Positions 1-10,337 of a stretch of DNA of 64,000 bases are shown piece after piece. The notes under the pieces are model-generated. The model did no database searches and was not told the origin of the DNA. It was given only the letters and a program-made list of their open reading frames with translations. Location of the stretch: contig WYBE01000069.1 of assembly GCA_011526045.1 (NCBI GenBank), forward strand, positions 1-64,000, in the 5' to 3' direction. This DNA comes from Nevskiales bacterium. GTDB lineage: Bacteria; Pseudomonadota; Gammaproteobacteria; Steroidobacterales; GCA-2729495. Numbering within the stretch: the stretch's first letter is position 1; each line of letters begins with the position of its first letter. The position numbers were made by a program, and so were the translations under genes.

Positions 1-5
1 CTCAT
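1..5 (-). CDS. 5' end of an unidentified gene leaving the left edge
   Basis: On the minus strand an ATG sits at 5-3, preceded by a perfect AGGAGG Shine-Dalgarno at 17-12 with a six-base spacer. Only ATGAG lies in the window, so the protein begins Met-Ser or Met-Arg and nothing else can be said. The ribosome site is better than that of most genes here. Many gammaproteobacteria carry yebC and ruvC after aspS, but YebC proteins normally begin Met-Ala, so no identity is proposed. Confidence 0.45.
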
Positions 6-116
6 TGGATCCCTCCTGACTCCGTTACAGATAAGCCCCAGTGGCTATCTTGGCTGTCATGAGCCGATACCTCACCGAGGTCTGGAGCGGGAGGGGTCCA
101 TCTCATCTCCTACAGG

Positions 117-441
117 GTGCTCACCAACCACGACGCTGAACACAGCGCCGCAGGAGCGGCGCGAGCCGCGACAGAGCTTCTGCGGCGCCGACCAATCCGG
201 CCGCAGCGAGAAACGCCGCGGTGATCGCGACTGACGTCGCTCCTGCAGGGGTGCTCACCAACCACGACGCTGAACACAGCGCTGTAGGAGCGGCGCGAGC
301 CGCGACAGAGCTTCTGCGGCGCCGACCAATCCGGCCGCAGCGAGAAACGCCGCGGTGATCGCGACTGACGTCGCTCCTACAGGGTGCTCACCAACCACGA
401 CGCTGAACACAGCGCTGTAGGAGCGGCGCGAGCCGCGACAG
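117..441. repeat. 133-bp tandem duplication (2.4 copies) made of REP elements
   Basis: Unit 1 is 117-250, unit 2 is 251-383, and a third unit is cut at 384-441, where it abuts the hydrolase gene. The units are almost identical; the differences are C/T changes near GCTGTAGGAG and one extra G at the junction. Each full unit holds one REP hairpin with stem GCGGC/GCCGC (about 150-172 and 281-306) and one inverted REP with stem GCGAC/GTCGC (225-248 and 358-382). The partial unit carries a fifth at 414-440. Bases 6-116 show only the upstream region of the left-edge gene. I see no coding gene in 6-448. Confidence 0.85.
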
Positions 442-448
442 CAACGCT

Positions 449-1153
449 TCAACCCGGCCGCGCGAATTTTCCGTGGCGCAGGAAGTAGGCCGTCTGCGAA
501 GCGACCAGCGGTGACACCAGCAACCCGGTGTGGCTCACCGCCAGCTCCAGGTGATCCGTGATGCCGGGTAACTGCGTTTCGATCACCGCCACGGTGCCGT
601 CGTTCGGCTCCGGCAGATTCTCCAGCACGATCCCGGCGCCCGCCGCGAGCGTGCCGGCGATCACGCCGACCTCGTGCGTGCCGCGGTACTCCTTCAAGCC
701 ACCGTTGAGAACGGCCTCGCGAATAGTCGCGCCGAGGATCTCCTGGCCGAACGGCAATGCCGCCATCGCGCGTGCCGCCATACTGCCTCGCAGTGGCGAA
801 CCGAGGCATACCACCCGGCCGGGACGATTGCCCGGATAACGGGTCAGCGTATGCAGTGCGAGCAAGCCGCCGAGACTGTGCCCGACGATATGCAGGGTCT
901 CGCCCTCCACATCGGCGAGATACTCGGCGAGCAGGCGGATGTTGTCTTCGAGTCCCACCTGGACCGTGTGATAGCTGTACTGCCGCGTGTCGAAGCCGTA
1001 GTCATCGCGCAGCCGGTCGCGCAGCAGCCCGCTCTCGAGCCCTGTCATCCACAGCCCGTGAACCAGCACGACGGTCTCGTTGGCCGCGGCGAAGGATACG
1101 ACGCTGGCGAGGGGCACACTGCCGAGTGCCAGGAGGAATTGGCGACGATGCAT
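449..1153 (-). CDS. secreted lipase/esterase-like alpha/beta hydrolase
   Basis: A 234-residue alpha/beta hydrolase. The nucleophile elbow GHSLGG places Ser93 as the catalytic serine; Asp185 in PNDGTV and His208 in SHTG are the likely rest of the triad. An early VHG motif would form the oxyanion hole. The N-terminus, MHRRQFLLALGSVPLAS, looks like a signal peptide, with a twin Arg but no full Tat consensus, so the enzyme is probably exported. The fold resembles triacylglycerol lipases and PGAP1-like esterases; the substrate is unknown. ATG at 1153 is preferred to a TTG two codons upstream. It lies 106 bp downstream of aspS, with a small AACCGC/GCGGTT hairpin at 1197-1213 between them. Its 3' end touches the REP array. 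Confidence 0.75.
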   Translation of the reverse strand: MHRRQFLLALGSVPLASVVSFAAANETVVLVHGLWMTGLESGLLRDRLRDDYGFDTRQYSYHTVQVGLEDNIRLLAEYLADVEGETLHIVGHSLGGLLALHTLTRYPGNRPGRVVCLGSPLRGSMAARAMAALPFGQEILGATIREAVLNGGLKEYRGTHEVGVIAGTLAAGAGIVLENLPEPNDGTVAVIETQLPGITDHLELAVSHTGLLVSPLVASQTAYFLRHGKFARPG

Positions 1154-1259
1154 CTTCAAGACGGTGCCGGAACATCTGACTGTTTGATTATTTCATAACC
1201 GCTCATGGCGGTTCGCGCCAGCGCTGAAACAATCAAGCCATCAAATACTCAGGCACCGC

Positions 1260-3047
1260 TCACTTTGGCTCCGCGCTGCGCACGCGGATGCCGGTTTCCT
1301 TCAACTGCAGCGGCGAAACCTCGCCCGGGGCATCGGTCATGAGGCAGCTGGCCATCTGCGTCTTCGGAAACGCAATCACGTCACGGATGCTGCCGGCCCC
1401 GCACATCAGCATCACCAGCCGGTCGAGACCGAACGCGATGCCGCCGTGAGGCGGACAGCCGTAACGCATGGCGCGCAGCAGGAAGCCGAACTTCGCCTCA
1501 GCCTCCTCGGCTGGCAACCCGAGCACGCGAAACACCGCGGCCTGCATCGCTTCGGTGTGGATGCGGATCGAGCCGCCACCGATCTCGGTGCCGTTGAGCA
1601 CCATGTCGTAGGCGCGCGACAGGGCGCGGCCCGGGTCGCCCTCGAGGTCGGCCGGGCTGGCCACCTTCGGTGCGGTGAACGGGTGATGCAGGGCCGCCCA
1701 GCGCTTTTCCTGCGGGTCCCACTCGAAACCGGGAAAGTCGACTACCCAAAGCGGGCGCCAGCCCTCGGCGACGAGGCCGCGATCGTGGCCAAGCCTGATT
1801 CGTAGCGCAGCGAGTGAATCGTTGACCACCTTGCGCTTGTCGGCACCGAAGAAAATCAGGTCGCCGGCCGCAGGCGCGAGCCGCTCGAGCAGCCCGGCCA
1901 CAGTGGCATCGGGCATGAATTTCAGGATCGGCGACTGCAGGCCCTCGCGGCCTTTCGCCGGGTCGTTGACCTTGATATACGCGAGCCCTTTGGCCCCGTA
2001 ACGGGCGACGTAGGCCGTGTAATCGTCGATCTCCTTGCGCGTGAGCGTGCCGCCGCCGGGCAGCTTCAGCGCCGCGACGCGACCGTCCGGGTCGGTGGCC
2101 GGCTCCGCGAACACCTTGAACTCAACGCCCCGCATGAGATCACCGACCTCGACCAGCTCGAGCGGAATACGCAGGTCCGGGCGATCGATACCGAAGCGTT
2201 CCACCGCCTCCGCGTGCGTCATCCGCGGCAGGGGGTCGGGAAACTCGACGCCGAGCACCTTCCGGAAGAGATCACGAATGAGCGCCTCCATGACCGACAT
2301 GATGTCGTCCTCGGTCATGAACGAGGTCTCGATGTCGAGCTGCGTGAACTCCGGTTGCCGGTCGGCGCGCAGGTCTTCGTCGCGAAAGCAGCGCGCGACC
2401 TGGTAGTAGCGGTCGAAGCCCGACATCATCAGCAGCTGCTTGAACAGCTGCGGTGACTGCGGCAACGCGAAGAACTTCCCCGGATGCGTCCGGCTCGGCA
2501 CGATGTAGTCGCGCGCGCCCTCGGGCGTGGTGCGGGTCAACATCGGCGTCTCGATGTCCACGAAGCCGTTGGCGTCGAGGAACTCGCGCAGCACCCGGGT
2601 GACCTGGTGGCGCAGGCGCAGCCGCTGCGTCATCTCCTCGCGACGCAGGTCGAGAAAGCGGTAACGCAGCCGCAGATCCTCGCTCGCCTGCTCGTCGTGG
2701 TGGAAGGGTGGCGTCTCGGATGCGTTCAGCACCTCGAAGCGCGACGCGAGCAGCTCCACCTCGCCGCTCGCAAGCTTCGGGTTCGTCGTCCCGGCGGGCC
2801 GGTGGCGGACTTCGCCGGTGATGGCCAGCACGAACTCGCTGCGCACCCGCTCCGCCGTGGCGAACACGGCCGGCAAGCCCGGGTCGGCCACGACCTGCAG
2901 CAGACCCTCGCGGTCGCGCAGGTCGATGAATATCACCCCGCCGTGATCGCGGCGCCGATGCACCCAGCCGGCGACCGTCACCTGCTGGCCGATGTGCGCG
3001 GCATTCACCTCGCCGCAGTAGTGGGTTCGCATGCCTCGGGTGGTCAT
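1260..3047 (-). CDS. aspS: aspartate--tRNA ligase, probably non-discriminating
   Basis: Class II aminoacyl-tRNA synthetase of bacterial type, 595 residues, charging tRNA-Asp in the cytoplasm. The N-terminal OB-fold anticodon domain begins near THYCGEVN. Motif 2 is [18 protein letters not shown] and motif 3 is [13 protein letters not shown]; the bacterial GAD insert lies between them. His in RRRDHGG and Gly in RPAGTTNP fall at E. coli-style positions 30 and 81. That pair is known from enzymes that also charge tRNA-Asn with Asp, so GatCAB would be needed to make Asn-tRNA. The start could instead be Met6 (3032), which aligns with E. coli AspRS, but GAGG is only one base from that ATG. DUF502 and FmdB genes lie just upstream on the same strand. 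Confidence 0.97.
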   Translation of the reverse strand: MTTRGMRTHYCGEVNAAHIGQQVTVAGWVHRRRDHGGVIFIDLRDREGLLQVVADPGLPAVFATAERVRSEFVLAITGEVRHRPAGTTNPKLASGEVELLASRFEVLNASETPPFHHDEQASEDLRLRYRFLDLRREEMTQRLRLRHQVTRVLREFLDANGFVDIETPMLTRTTPEGARDYIVPSRTHPGKFFALPQSPQLFKQLLMMSGFDRYYQVARCFRDEDLRADRQPEFTQLDIETSFMTEDDIMSVMEALIRDLFRKVLGVEFPDPLPRMTHAEAVERFGIDRPDLRIPLELVEVGDLMRGVEFKVFAEPATDPDGRVAALKLPGGGTLTRKEIDDYTAYVARYGAKGLAYIKVNDPAKGREGLQSPILKFMPDATVAGLLERLAPAAGDLIFFGADKRKVVNDSLAALRIRLGHDRGLVAEGWRPLWVVDFPGFEWDPQEKRWAALHHPFTAPKVASPADLEGDPGRALSRAYDMVLNGTEIGGGSIRIHTEAMQAAVFRVLGLPAEEAEAKFGFLLRAMRYGCPPHGGIAFGLDRLVMLMCGAGSIRDVIAFPKTQMASCLMTDAPGEVSPLQLKETGIRVRSAEPK

Positions 3048-3086
3048 CGCAGTGGCGCCTGCAGTGGCTGCGGAAGCCGGCGGATG

Positions 3087-3734
3087 TTAAGGACGGTGCG
3101 CGGCCTGTGCAAGGCCCGCCGCCGCAGACGGTGGCGCCCATCGCGGCGCGACCACCCCCAGGGAGACGATCAGCTTGAAGGCCGATTCCACGTCCATGTC
3201 GAGCTCGGTGACCTCGCGGCGGGGCATGAAGAACACGAAGCCCGAGGTCGGGTTGGGGGTGGTCGGAACGAAGACCGACACCATTTCCTCACCGGTGCGG
3301 TGACTCACCTCGTCGACCCGCGAGCCGGTCAGGAAGCCGATCGCAAAGGTACCCTTGCGCGGCCACTCGATCAGCACCACCCGCTTGAACGACTGGTTGG
3401 TGTCGCCGAGCAGGACCTCGGTGAAGTTCTTCGCGCCACCGTAGATCGAACGCACCACCGGGATCCGGTTCACAATGGCGTCCCAGGCCTTGAACAACTG
3501 CCGTCCGACGAGGTTCGCGGCCAGGATCCCCGTCAGGAACACGACCACACCGGTCAACAGGATGCCGAGGCCCGGGATACGGAACCCGAGCAGGTTCTCC
3601 GGATGGTAGGCCGTGGGCAGCAGCACCAGCGTCTGGTCCATCATGTCCACGATCAGCTTCAGGATCACGAAGGTGACCCCCAGCGGGACCCACACCAGCA
3701 GTCCCGCGACCAGGTAACGTTGCACGGGTTTCAT
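3087..3734 (-). CDS. DUF502 family inner-membrane protein
   Basis: A 215-residue DUF502 protein of unknown biochemical function. Two hydrophobic segments are clear: residues about 8-32 (YLVAGLLVWVPLGVTFVILK) and about 55-75 (LGILLTGVVVFLTGILAANL). A soluble region with VRSIYGGAKNFTEVLLG and a later FVPTTPNPTSGFVFF stretch, typical of the family, follows. It lies 39 bp upstream of aspS and 84 bp downstream of the first FmdB gene on the same strand; the FmdB-DUF502-aspS order recurs in beta- and gammaproteobacteria. An 8-bp hairpin (3784-3810) lies in the gap to fmdB. No function can be read from the sequence beyond membrane location. Confidence 0.85.
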   Translation of the reverse strand: MKPVQRYLVAGLLVWVPLGVTFVILKLIVDMMDQTLVLLPTAYHPENLLGFRIPGLGILLTGVVVFLTGILAANLVGRQLFKAWDAIVNRIPVVRSIYGGAKNFTEVLLGDTNQSFKRVVLIEWPRKGTFAIGFLTGSRVDEVSHRTGEEMVSVFVPTTPNPTSGFVFFMPRREVTELDMDVESAFKLIVSLGVVAPRWAPPSAAAGLAQAAHRP

Positions 3735-3818
3735 GGAAAACGACTGACCGAGCGGCTGGCGCAGCCGGTAATGGTGGACGATGCCGGTGTCGCGGGCAAC
3801 CGGACACCGGTGGCGGAG

Positions 3819-4214
3819 TCAGTCCGGGATCGCTGTGCCCGACTTCGCTGCTTTGCCCGGCGCCGACGCGGCTTTCTTCGCGGAGGCCGCGGCCTTCGCC
3901 GGTGTTGCGGCCTGGTCGGTCTTACCGGCCTTGTCCGCCTTGTCAGGCTTGTCTGCCTTGTCGGTTTTTTCCCCGGCCGAGGCGTCCGGTGCAGCAGCGC
4001 CATCGCCGCTTTCCGCGAGGCGGCGCTTGCCGTTCTGCTTGAAGTCGGTCTCGTACCAGCCGGCGCCCTTCAGGCGGAACTGCGGCGCGGACACCAGCCG
4101 CTGCAGCTTCAACGCCCCGCACTCAGGGCATTTGCGCAGGGCCGCGTCACTGACCTTCTGCAGCGCATCGAACTCGTGGCCGCAGCCGCGACAGGCGTAT
4201 TCGTAGATCGGCAT
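3819..4214 (-). CDS. FmdB-family zinc-ribbon protein with a Lys/Ala/Asp-rich tail
   Basis: A small zinc-ribbon protein of 131 residues in the FmdB (CxxC_CXXC_SSSS) family, of uncertain role. The ribbon starts at once, MPIYEYACRGCGHEF, with Cys8/Cys11 and Cys29/Cys32 (CPEC) as zinc ligands, and ends in the conserved LVSAPQFRLKG stretch. From about residue 80 it becomes a low-complexity, repeat-like tail of TDKADKPDKADKAGK type, then Ala/Lys-rich, probably disordered. The gene is a paralogue of the neighbour 65 bp upstream; the ribbons align along their length but the tails are unrelated. An intergenic hairpin follows the stop at 3784-3810. Confidence 0.85.
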   Translation of the reverse strand: MPIYEYACRGCGHEFDALQKVSDAALRKCPECGALKLQRLVSAPQFRLKGAGWYETDFKQNGKRRLAESGDGAAAPDASAGEKTDKADKPDKADKAGKTDQAATPAKAAASAKKAASAPGKAAKSGTAIPD

Positions 4215-4279
4215 CGTGTTGTCCCGAAGCAGGTCTGGCTACGGCGGACGGCAACCGGCGCGCACCGGAACCACCCGCT

Positions 4280-4549
4280 TCAGTGCTTGTGGCCGCAACC
4301 CGGGCCGTGGCTGTGCGTGTGGCCGCCGTGGGAGTGCGAGTGACTCCCGCCGCCGTCGAGATTGTGCCCGGTGCGCTTGCGGGTCGTCTCCTTGTGTTTG
4401 CCCTTGACCTGGAAGGCGGGCGTGGACAGCAGCTTCTCGAGCGCGGGCTTGCCGCACTCCGGGCAGTTCTTCAGCGGCGCTTCGTCGAGCTTCTGCAGGG
4501 CATCGAAGGAGTGTCCGCACTTGCGGCATGCATATTCGAATATCGGCAT
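4280..4549 (-). CDS. FmdB-family zinc-ribbon protein with a histidine-rich tail
   Basis: An 89-residue FmdB-type zinc ribbon. MPIFEYACRKCGHSF and NCPECG give the four Cys ligands at 8, 11, 29 and 32, followed by LLSTPAFQVKG. The C-terminus is unusual: the last 21 residues hold eight His and one Cys in SHSHSHGGHTHSHGP and GCGHKH. Such tails commonly bind Ni, Zn or Co in metallochaperones and transporters, so metal storage or sensing is possible, but this is inference. A GGAGCAGGTG ribosome site precedes the ATG. The gene lies 83 bp downstream of clpB and 65 bp upstream of its paralogue. Confidence 0.85.
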   Translation of the reverse strand: MPIFEYACRKCGHSFDALQKLDEAPLKNCPECGKPALEKLLSTPAFQVKGKHKETTRKRTGHNLDGGGSHSHSHGGHTHSHGPGCGHKH

Positions 4550-4632
4550 CGTTCACCTGCTCCGTATCTGAAAACGTCTTCCGCCCATTATGTCGCGGCT
4601 TGCGCTGCGGCTGCAGCCCCGCCCGGGCGACC

Positions 4633-7224
<2,592 letters not shown>

Positions 7225-7259
7225 CGGGCGGGCTCCTCGGAGCGATGTCGTTCACCCGA

Positions 7260-7288
7260 AGATGGGGCGCGCGGCCGGGAATTTCAAC
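7260..7288 (-). promoter_or_regulatory. sigma-32 (RpoH) heat-shock promoter of clpB
   Basis: Read on the minus strand: GTTGAAA (7288-7282), 14 bases, then CCCCATCT (7267-7260). The sigma-32 consensus is CTTGAAA, 13-15 bases, CCCCATNT, so 14 of 15 defined positions fit. It ends 35 bp before the clpB start codon, which is where a clpB heat-shock promoter belongs. Confidence 0.85.
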
Positions 7289-7388
7289 CGGCTCGGGGGG
7301 CGGATCGGCAGACAGGCACCCGTCATGGCCCAGCAAGCCATCGTCTTGCCAGCGCTGTAGGTCACCTTAGACCGAAGCGCGTCGCGGA

Positions 7389-7470
7389 TCGCGGCTCGCG
7401 CCGCTCCTGCGGCGCTGTGACCACCGCTGCGCGGTGGGCTGGCCCTGTGGGAGCGACGCCCCTCGCGACC
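7389..7470. repeat. pair of inverted REP elements between pgeF and clpB
   Basis: Two copies face each other. 7389-7410 is the complement of a GCAGGAGCGGC element with GCGGC/GCCGC stem. 7445-7470 reads CTGTGGGAGCGACGCCCCTC and then GCGACC, with a degenerate GCGAC stem. They lie beyond the pgeF stop codon and upstream of the clpB promoter, so they may serve as a transcript end for rluD-pgeF. See the clusters at 117-441 and 23951-24184. Confidence 0.7.
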
Positions 7471-7475
7471 CGAAC

Positions 7476-8225
7476 CTACGTCAGCCAGATCAACGTGGCC
7501 TGACGGCCGCAGGCGCCGTCGCGGCGGTGGGAAAAGTAGCGTCGCGGGTCCGTTGCCGTGCACAGGTCGCCACCGTAGATTGCGCCCACACCGAGAGACC
7601 CGAGCCGCTGTCGGGCGAGGCCGGGCAGATCGAGCTGCCAGCGTCCACGGGCATTGGGCGTAAACCCGGCCGCAGCGGCGGGATCGGCCGCGAGGAACGC
7701 TGCCCGCACATCCGCGCCGACCTCATAGGCCGGAGCGCTGATGGCCGGACCGATCCAGGCCATGAGCGTGGTGGCCGCAGCACCCCTGTCCGCCAGCGCC
7801 GCGACCGTTGCCTCCAGCACGCCGGCCGCGAGCCCGCGCCAGCCTGCATGAGCTGCGGCCACGACGGTGCCCGCAGCATTGCAGAACAACACCGGCAGGC
7901 AATCCGCCGTCATGATCACGCAGGCGAGGCCCGCGCTGCCGGCGACCATCGCATCGGCGACCGGCACCGGTGCCGCCGTGGCGGCGTCGGCCACCGTGGT
8001 GCCATGCACCTGGTGCAGCCAGAGAGGCCCGGCAGCGAGGCCGAGCGCCGCCACGAGCCGCGCGCGGTTCTCGCGCACGGCTTCCGGGTCATCGCCCACG
8101 TGCATGCCGAGATTGAGCGTCGCGAAGGCGCCGCGACTGACGCCGCCGGCGCGCGTGGTCGCCACCGCCCGCACACGTGCGGGTGCCGGCCAGTCCGGGC
8201 GTATCAGCGCGAGGGCGTCGGCCAT
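7476..8225 (-). CDS. pgeF: purine nucleoside phosphorylase/laccase-domain protein PgeF (YfiH)
   Basis: A 249-residue YfiH/DUF152 protein. Motifs are LHQVHGTTV, TADCLPVLF, AAHAGWRGLAAGV and IGPAISAPAYEVG; the His and Cys in them form the metal/active site of the family. Members have been reported to cleave purine nucleosides, and E. coli PgeF is said to edit peptidoglycan precursors wrongly carrying Ser in place of L-Ala. The start overlaps the end of rluD by 22 bp and is preceded, inside rluD, by GGAG eight bases before the ATG, so the two are probably coupled. The intergenic REP pair follows the stop. Confidence 0.93.
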   Translation of the reverse strand: MADALALIRPDWPAPARVRAVATTRAGGVSRGAFATLNLGMHVGDDPEAVRENRARLVAALGLAAGPLWLHQVHGTTVADAATAAPVPVADAMVAGSAGLACVIMTADCLPVLFCNAAGTVVAAAHAGWRGLAAGVLEATVAALADRGAAATTLMAWIGPAISAPAYEVGADVRAAFLAADPAAAAGFTPNARGRWQLDLPGLARQRLGSLGVGAIYGGDLCTATDPRRYFSHRRDGACGRQATLIWLT

Positions 8226-9196
8226 GGCAGTGACTCCAGCCGCGCGGCCGCGGCCGGCCCGCCGGCGAGCGCCGCGAGCAGCGCGCGCATGTCCGCCGGC
8301 AAGGGCGCGGCAAACTGCAGATCCTCACCACTGCACGGGTGGCGAAAGCCGATGGCGCAGGCGTGCAGCGCCTGGCGGCGGAAACCTCGCAATGCATCGA
8401 GCACGGTGGCGTCGGCGCCGGGCGGCAACCGCGGGCGACCGCCGTAGGCCGGGTCGCCGACGATCGGGAACCCGAGATGCGCGAGGTGCACACGGATCTG
8501 GTGGGTGCGTCCGGTTTCCAGCCGCAGGGCGAGCAGGGAGTGCGCGACGAACCGCGCCAGCACGCGATAGTGCGTGACGGCAGCGCGTCCGCCGTCGGTT
8601 ACGGCCATGCGGGTACGTTGCACCGGGTGGCGGCCGATCGGCGCATCCACCGCGCCGCCGGCGGTGACCACGCCGTTCACGATCGCGCGATACTCGCGGC
8701 GTATGCGGCGCTCCTGCAGGTCGCGAGTGAGGTGTGTATGCGCCGCAAGGGTCTTCGCCACCAGGACCAGGCCGCTGGTGTCCTTGTCGAGCCGGTGCAA
8801 CAGGCCGCTACGCGGCAGAGCGGCGAGCGACGGCGCGTGGTGTCGCAGGCCATTCTCCAGCGTCGCGTCGCGATTGCCTGCGCCCGGATGCACGACCACG
8901 CCTGCAGGCTTGACGACAACCAGTACGTCCTCGTCCTCGTAGGTGACCTCGAAGGCTACCGCCTGGGCCGCAACGCTGTGAGTGGTTTCGACGACAGCGG
9001 CGATCTCCACCTGCTGCCCGGCCACGACGCGCGTGCGCGGGTCGGGTTGCTGGCCGTCGAGCCGCACCGAACCGGCAAGAATCCAGCCCTTGATGCGCGA
9101 GCGCGAGTAATCCGGCAACAATTCCGCGAGGACCTGGTCGAGCCGGCGGCCCTCGTGTCCGGCCGGGATCGCGAGCTGGTGCGTGACGCGGTTCAT
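8204..9196 (-). CDS. rluD: 23S rRNA pseudouridine synthase RluD
   Basis: A 330-residue RluA-family pseudouridine synthase, expected to modify U1911, U1915 and U1917 in helix 69 of 23S rRNA. An S4 RNA-binding domain comes first (residues about 17-65, GRRLDQVLAELLPDYSRSRI), then the catalytic domain with the signature HRLDKDTSGL holding the active-site Asp. Family motifs VVVHPGAGN and GRTHQIRVHLAHLGFPIVGD follow. It is first in the rluD-pgeF pair and divergent from bamD, as in E. coli. RluA or RluC cannot be fully excluded, but context and S4 domain favour RluD. Confidence 0.93.
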   Translation of the reverse strand: MNRVTHQLAIPAGHEGRRLDQVLAELLPDYSRSRIKGWILAGSVRLDGQQPDPRTRVVAGQQVEIAAVVETTHSVAAQAVAFEVTYEDEDVLVVVKPAGVVVHPGAGNRDATLENGLRHHAPSLAALPRSGLLHRLDKDTSGLVLVAKTLAAHTHLTRDLQERRIRREYRAIVNGVVTAGGAVDAPIGRHPVQRTRMAVTDGGRAAVTHYRVLARFVAHSLLALRLETGRTHQIRVHLAHLGFPIVGDPAYGGRPRLPPGADATVLDALRGFRRQALHACAIGFRHPCSGEDLQFAAPLPADMRALLAALAGGPAAAARLESLPWPTPSR

Positions 9197-9357
9197 GCGG
9201 TGGAATTGTAGGGGTTCAGCACAGCCGGTTCAGCCCGCACGGTCCCGGACCGACTGCCCCTTCCGCTATACTCTGCCGCCTCGCCAGCCACCCTGTCCCG
9301 GCCGAATACATCTTGCAGCCCGACGACCGTCTCCGTTTTTGCCCGGCAGCACGCAGC

Positions 9358-10128
9358 GTGCGGACCCTGGTCGCCGTGCTCGTGCTCGCGCTCGCCGGTT
9401 GCGCCGGCAACAGCGAACGTGAGCTGCACTCGGGCGCCGAGCAGGTGTTCGCGAAGGCCCGCGCCGCCATGGAAAGCGGCAATTACCGCAACGCGATCAC
9501 CTACTACGAGGCGCTCGAGGCGCGCTACCCCTTCAGCAACCAGGCGAAGCAGGCGCAGATCGATCTCATTTACGTCTACTACAAGAACAGCGAACGCGAG
9601 AGCGCGATCGACGCGGCAATGCAGTTCGAACGCGAGAACCCGACGCATCCGCGGGTGGACTACGCCCTGTACATGCGCGGGCTCGCCAACTTCCGCGGCC
9701 AGCACGGCACCATGCACAAGCTGCTCAACGTGGATGTCGCCCGCCGGCCGCCGGAGGGGGCGCGTGAGGCGTTCTCGGCGTTCTCGCAGCTGCTGCAGCG
9801 CTATCCGTCGAGTCCCTATGCGGCGGATGCGCGCCAGCGGATGATCTTTCTGCGCAACCGCCTCGCCGCACACGAGAATTACGTGGCCCGTTACTACCTC
9901 GATCGCGGAGCGTATGTCGCGGCACTAAATCGCGCGCAGTATGCAATGCAGACCTTCGATGGCGCGCCCCAGGTCGCCGAGTCGCTGCGCATCATCATCG
10001 CTGCCTACAGCGCCATCGGCATGGAGGACCTGGCCGAGGGCGCCCGCCGGGTCCTGGCCGAAAATTTTCCTGACGAGGCGCTCGAGCAGCGCAAAGAAGA
10101 AGACAAGCCCTGGTACCGGATCTGGTGA
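9358..10128 (+). CDS. bamD: outer-membrane assembly lipoprotein BamD
   Basis: The BamD (YfiO) subunit of the BAM complex, which folds beta-barrel proteins into the outer membrane. The GTG start at 9358 gives a compact lipoprotein signal, MRTLVAVLVLALAGC, with LAGC lipobox and Cys as the lipidated residue. An in-frame TTG at 9313 would add 15 residues; neither start has a strong ribosome site. The mature part is TPR-like with conserved ALEARYPF, IDLIYVYYKN, PTHPRVDYALYMRGL and KNRLA-type motifs. A TATACT -10 box lies at 9267-9272 without a good -35. The gene is divergent from rluD and convergent with nadE, with a 21-bp inverted repeat after the stop. Confidence 0.95.
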   Translation: MRTLVAVLVLALAGCAGNSERELHSGAEQVFAKARAAMESGNYRNAITYYEALEARYPFSNQAKQAQIDLIYVYYKNSERESAIDAAMQFERENPTHPRVDYALYMRGLANFRGQHGTMHKLLNVDVARRPPEGAREAFSAFSQLLQRYPSSPYAADARQRMIFLRNRLAAHENYVARYYLDRGAYVAALNRAQYAMQTFDGAPQVAESLRIIIAAYSAIGMEDLAEGARRVLAENFPDEALEQRKEEDKPWYRIW

Positions 10129-10135
10129 CCTCGGG

Positions 10136-10268
10136 GCTGCGGTCGGGACAGCCTGCAACGGGCGTGTGAGGCCGGCGTAGCAGGAGCACAGCCGCTGCCG
10201 AACCCGAGCGAGCGACGCACAAGGATGTGCAAAGCGAGCGTCCCGGCGCAGGCTGTCCCGACCGCAGC
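10136..10268. repeat. 21-bp perfect inverted repeat between bamD and nadE
   Basis: Arms are 10136-10156 (GCTGCGGTCGGGACAGCCTG and one C) and 10248-10268, exact reverse complements, with 91 bases between. Inside is a smaller hairpin, GCACA-AGGA-TGTGC (10217-10230), flanked on both sides by GCGAGCG. It starts seven bases after the bamD stop and ends 69 bases before the nadE stop, so it could end both transcripts, though there is no T-run. The architecture recalls the element at 20129-20207. It may be a dispersed repeat. Confidence 0.7.
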
Positions 10269-10337
10269 CGGCAAGCCTCGAGGTGCGCACGCCCCGCCGC
10301 AGTCGCGCGTCGCCACGCCCCGGCTGGTGCGAATGCC

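Noticed and set aside
117..441. Possible CRISPR array
   Set aside because: Units are 133 bp with no short conserved repeat and variable spacer pattern, and no cas genes are present; it is a tandem duplication of REP elements.
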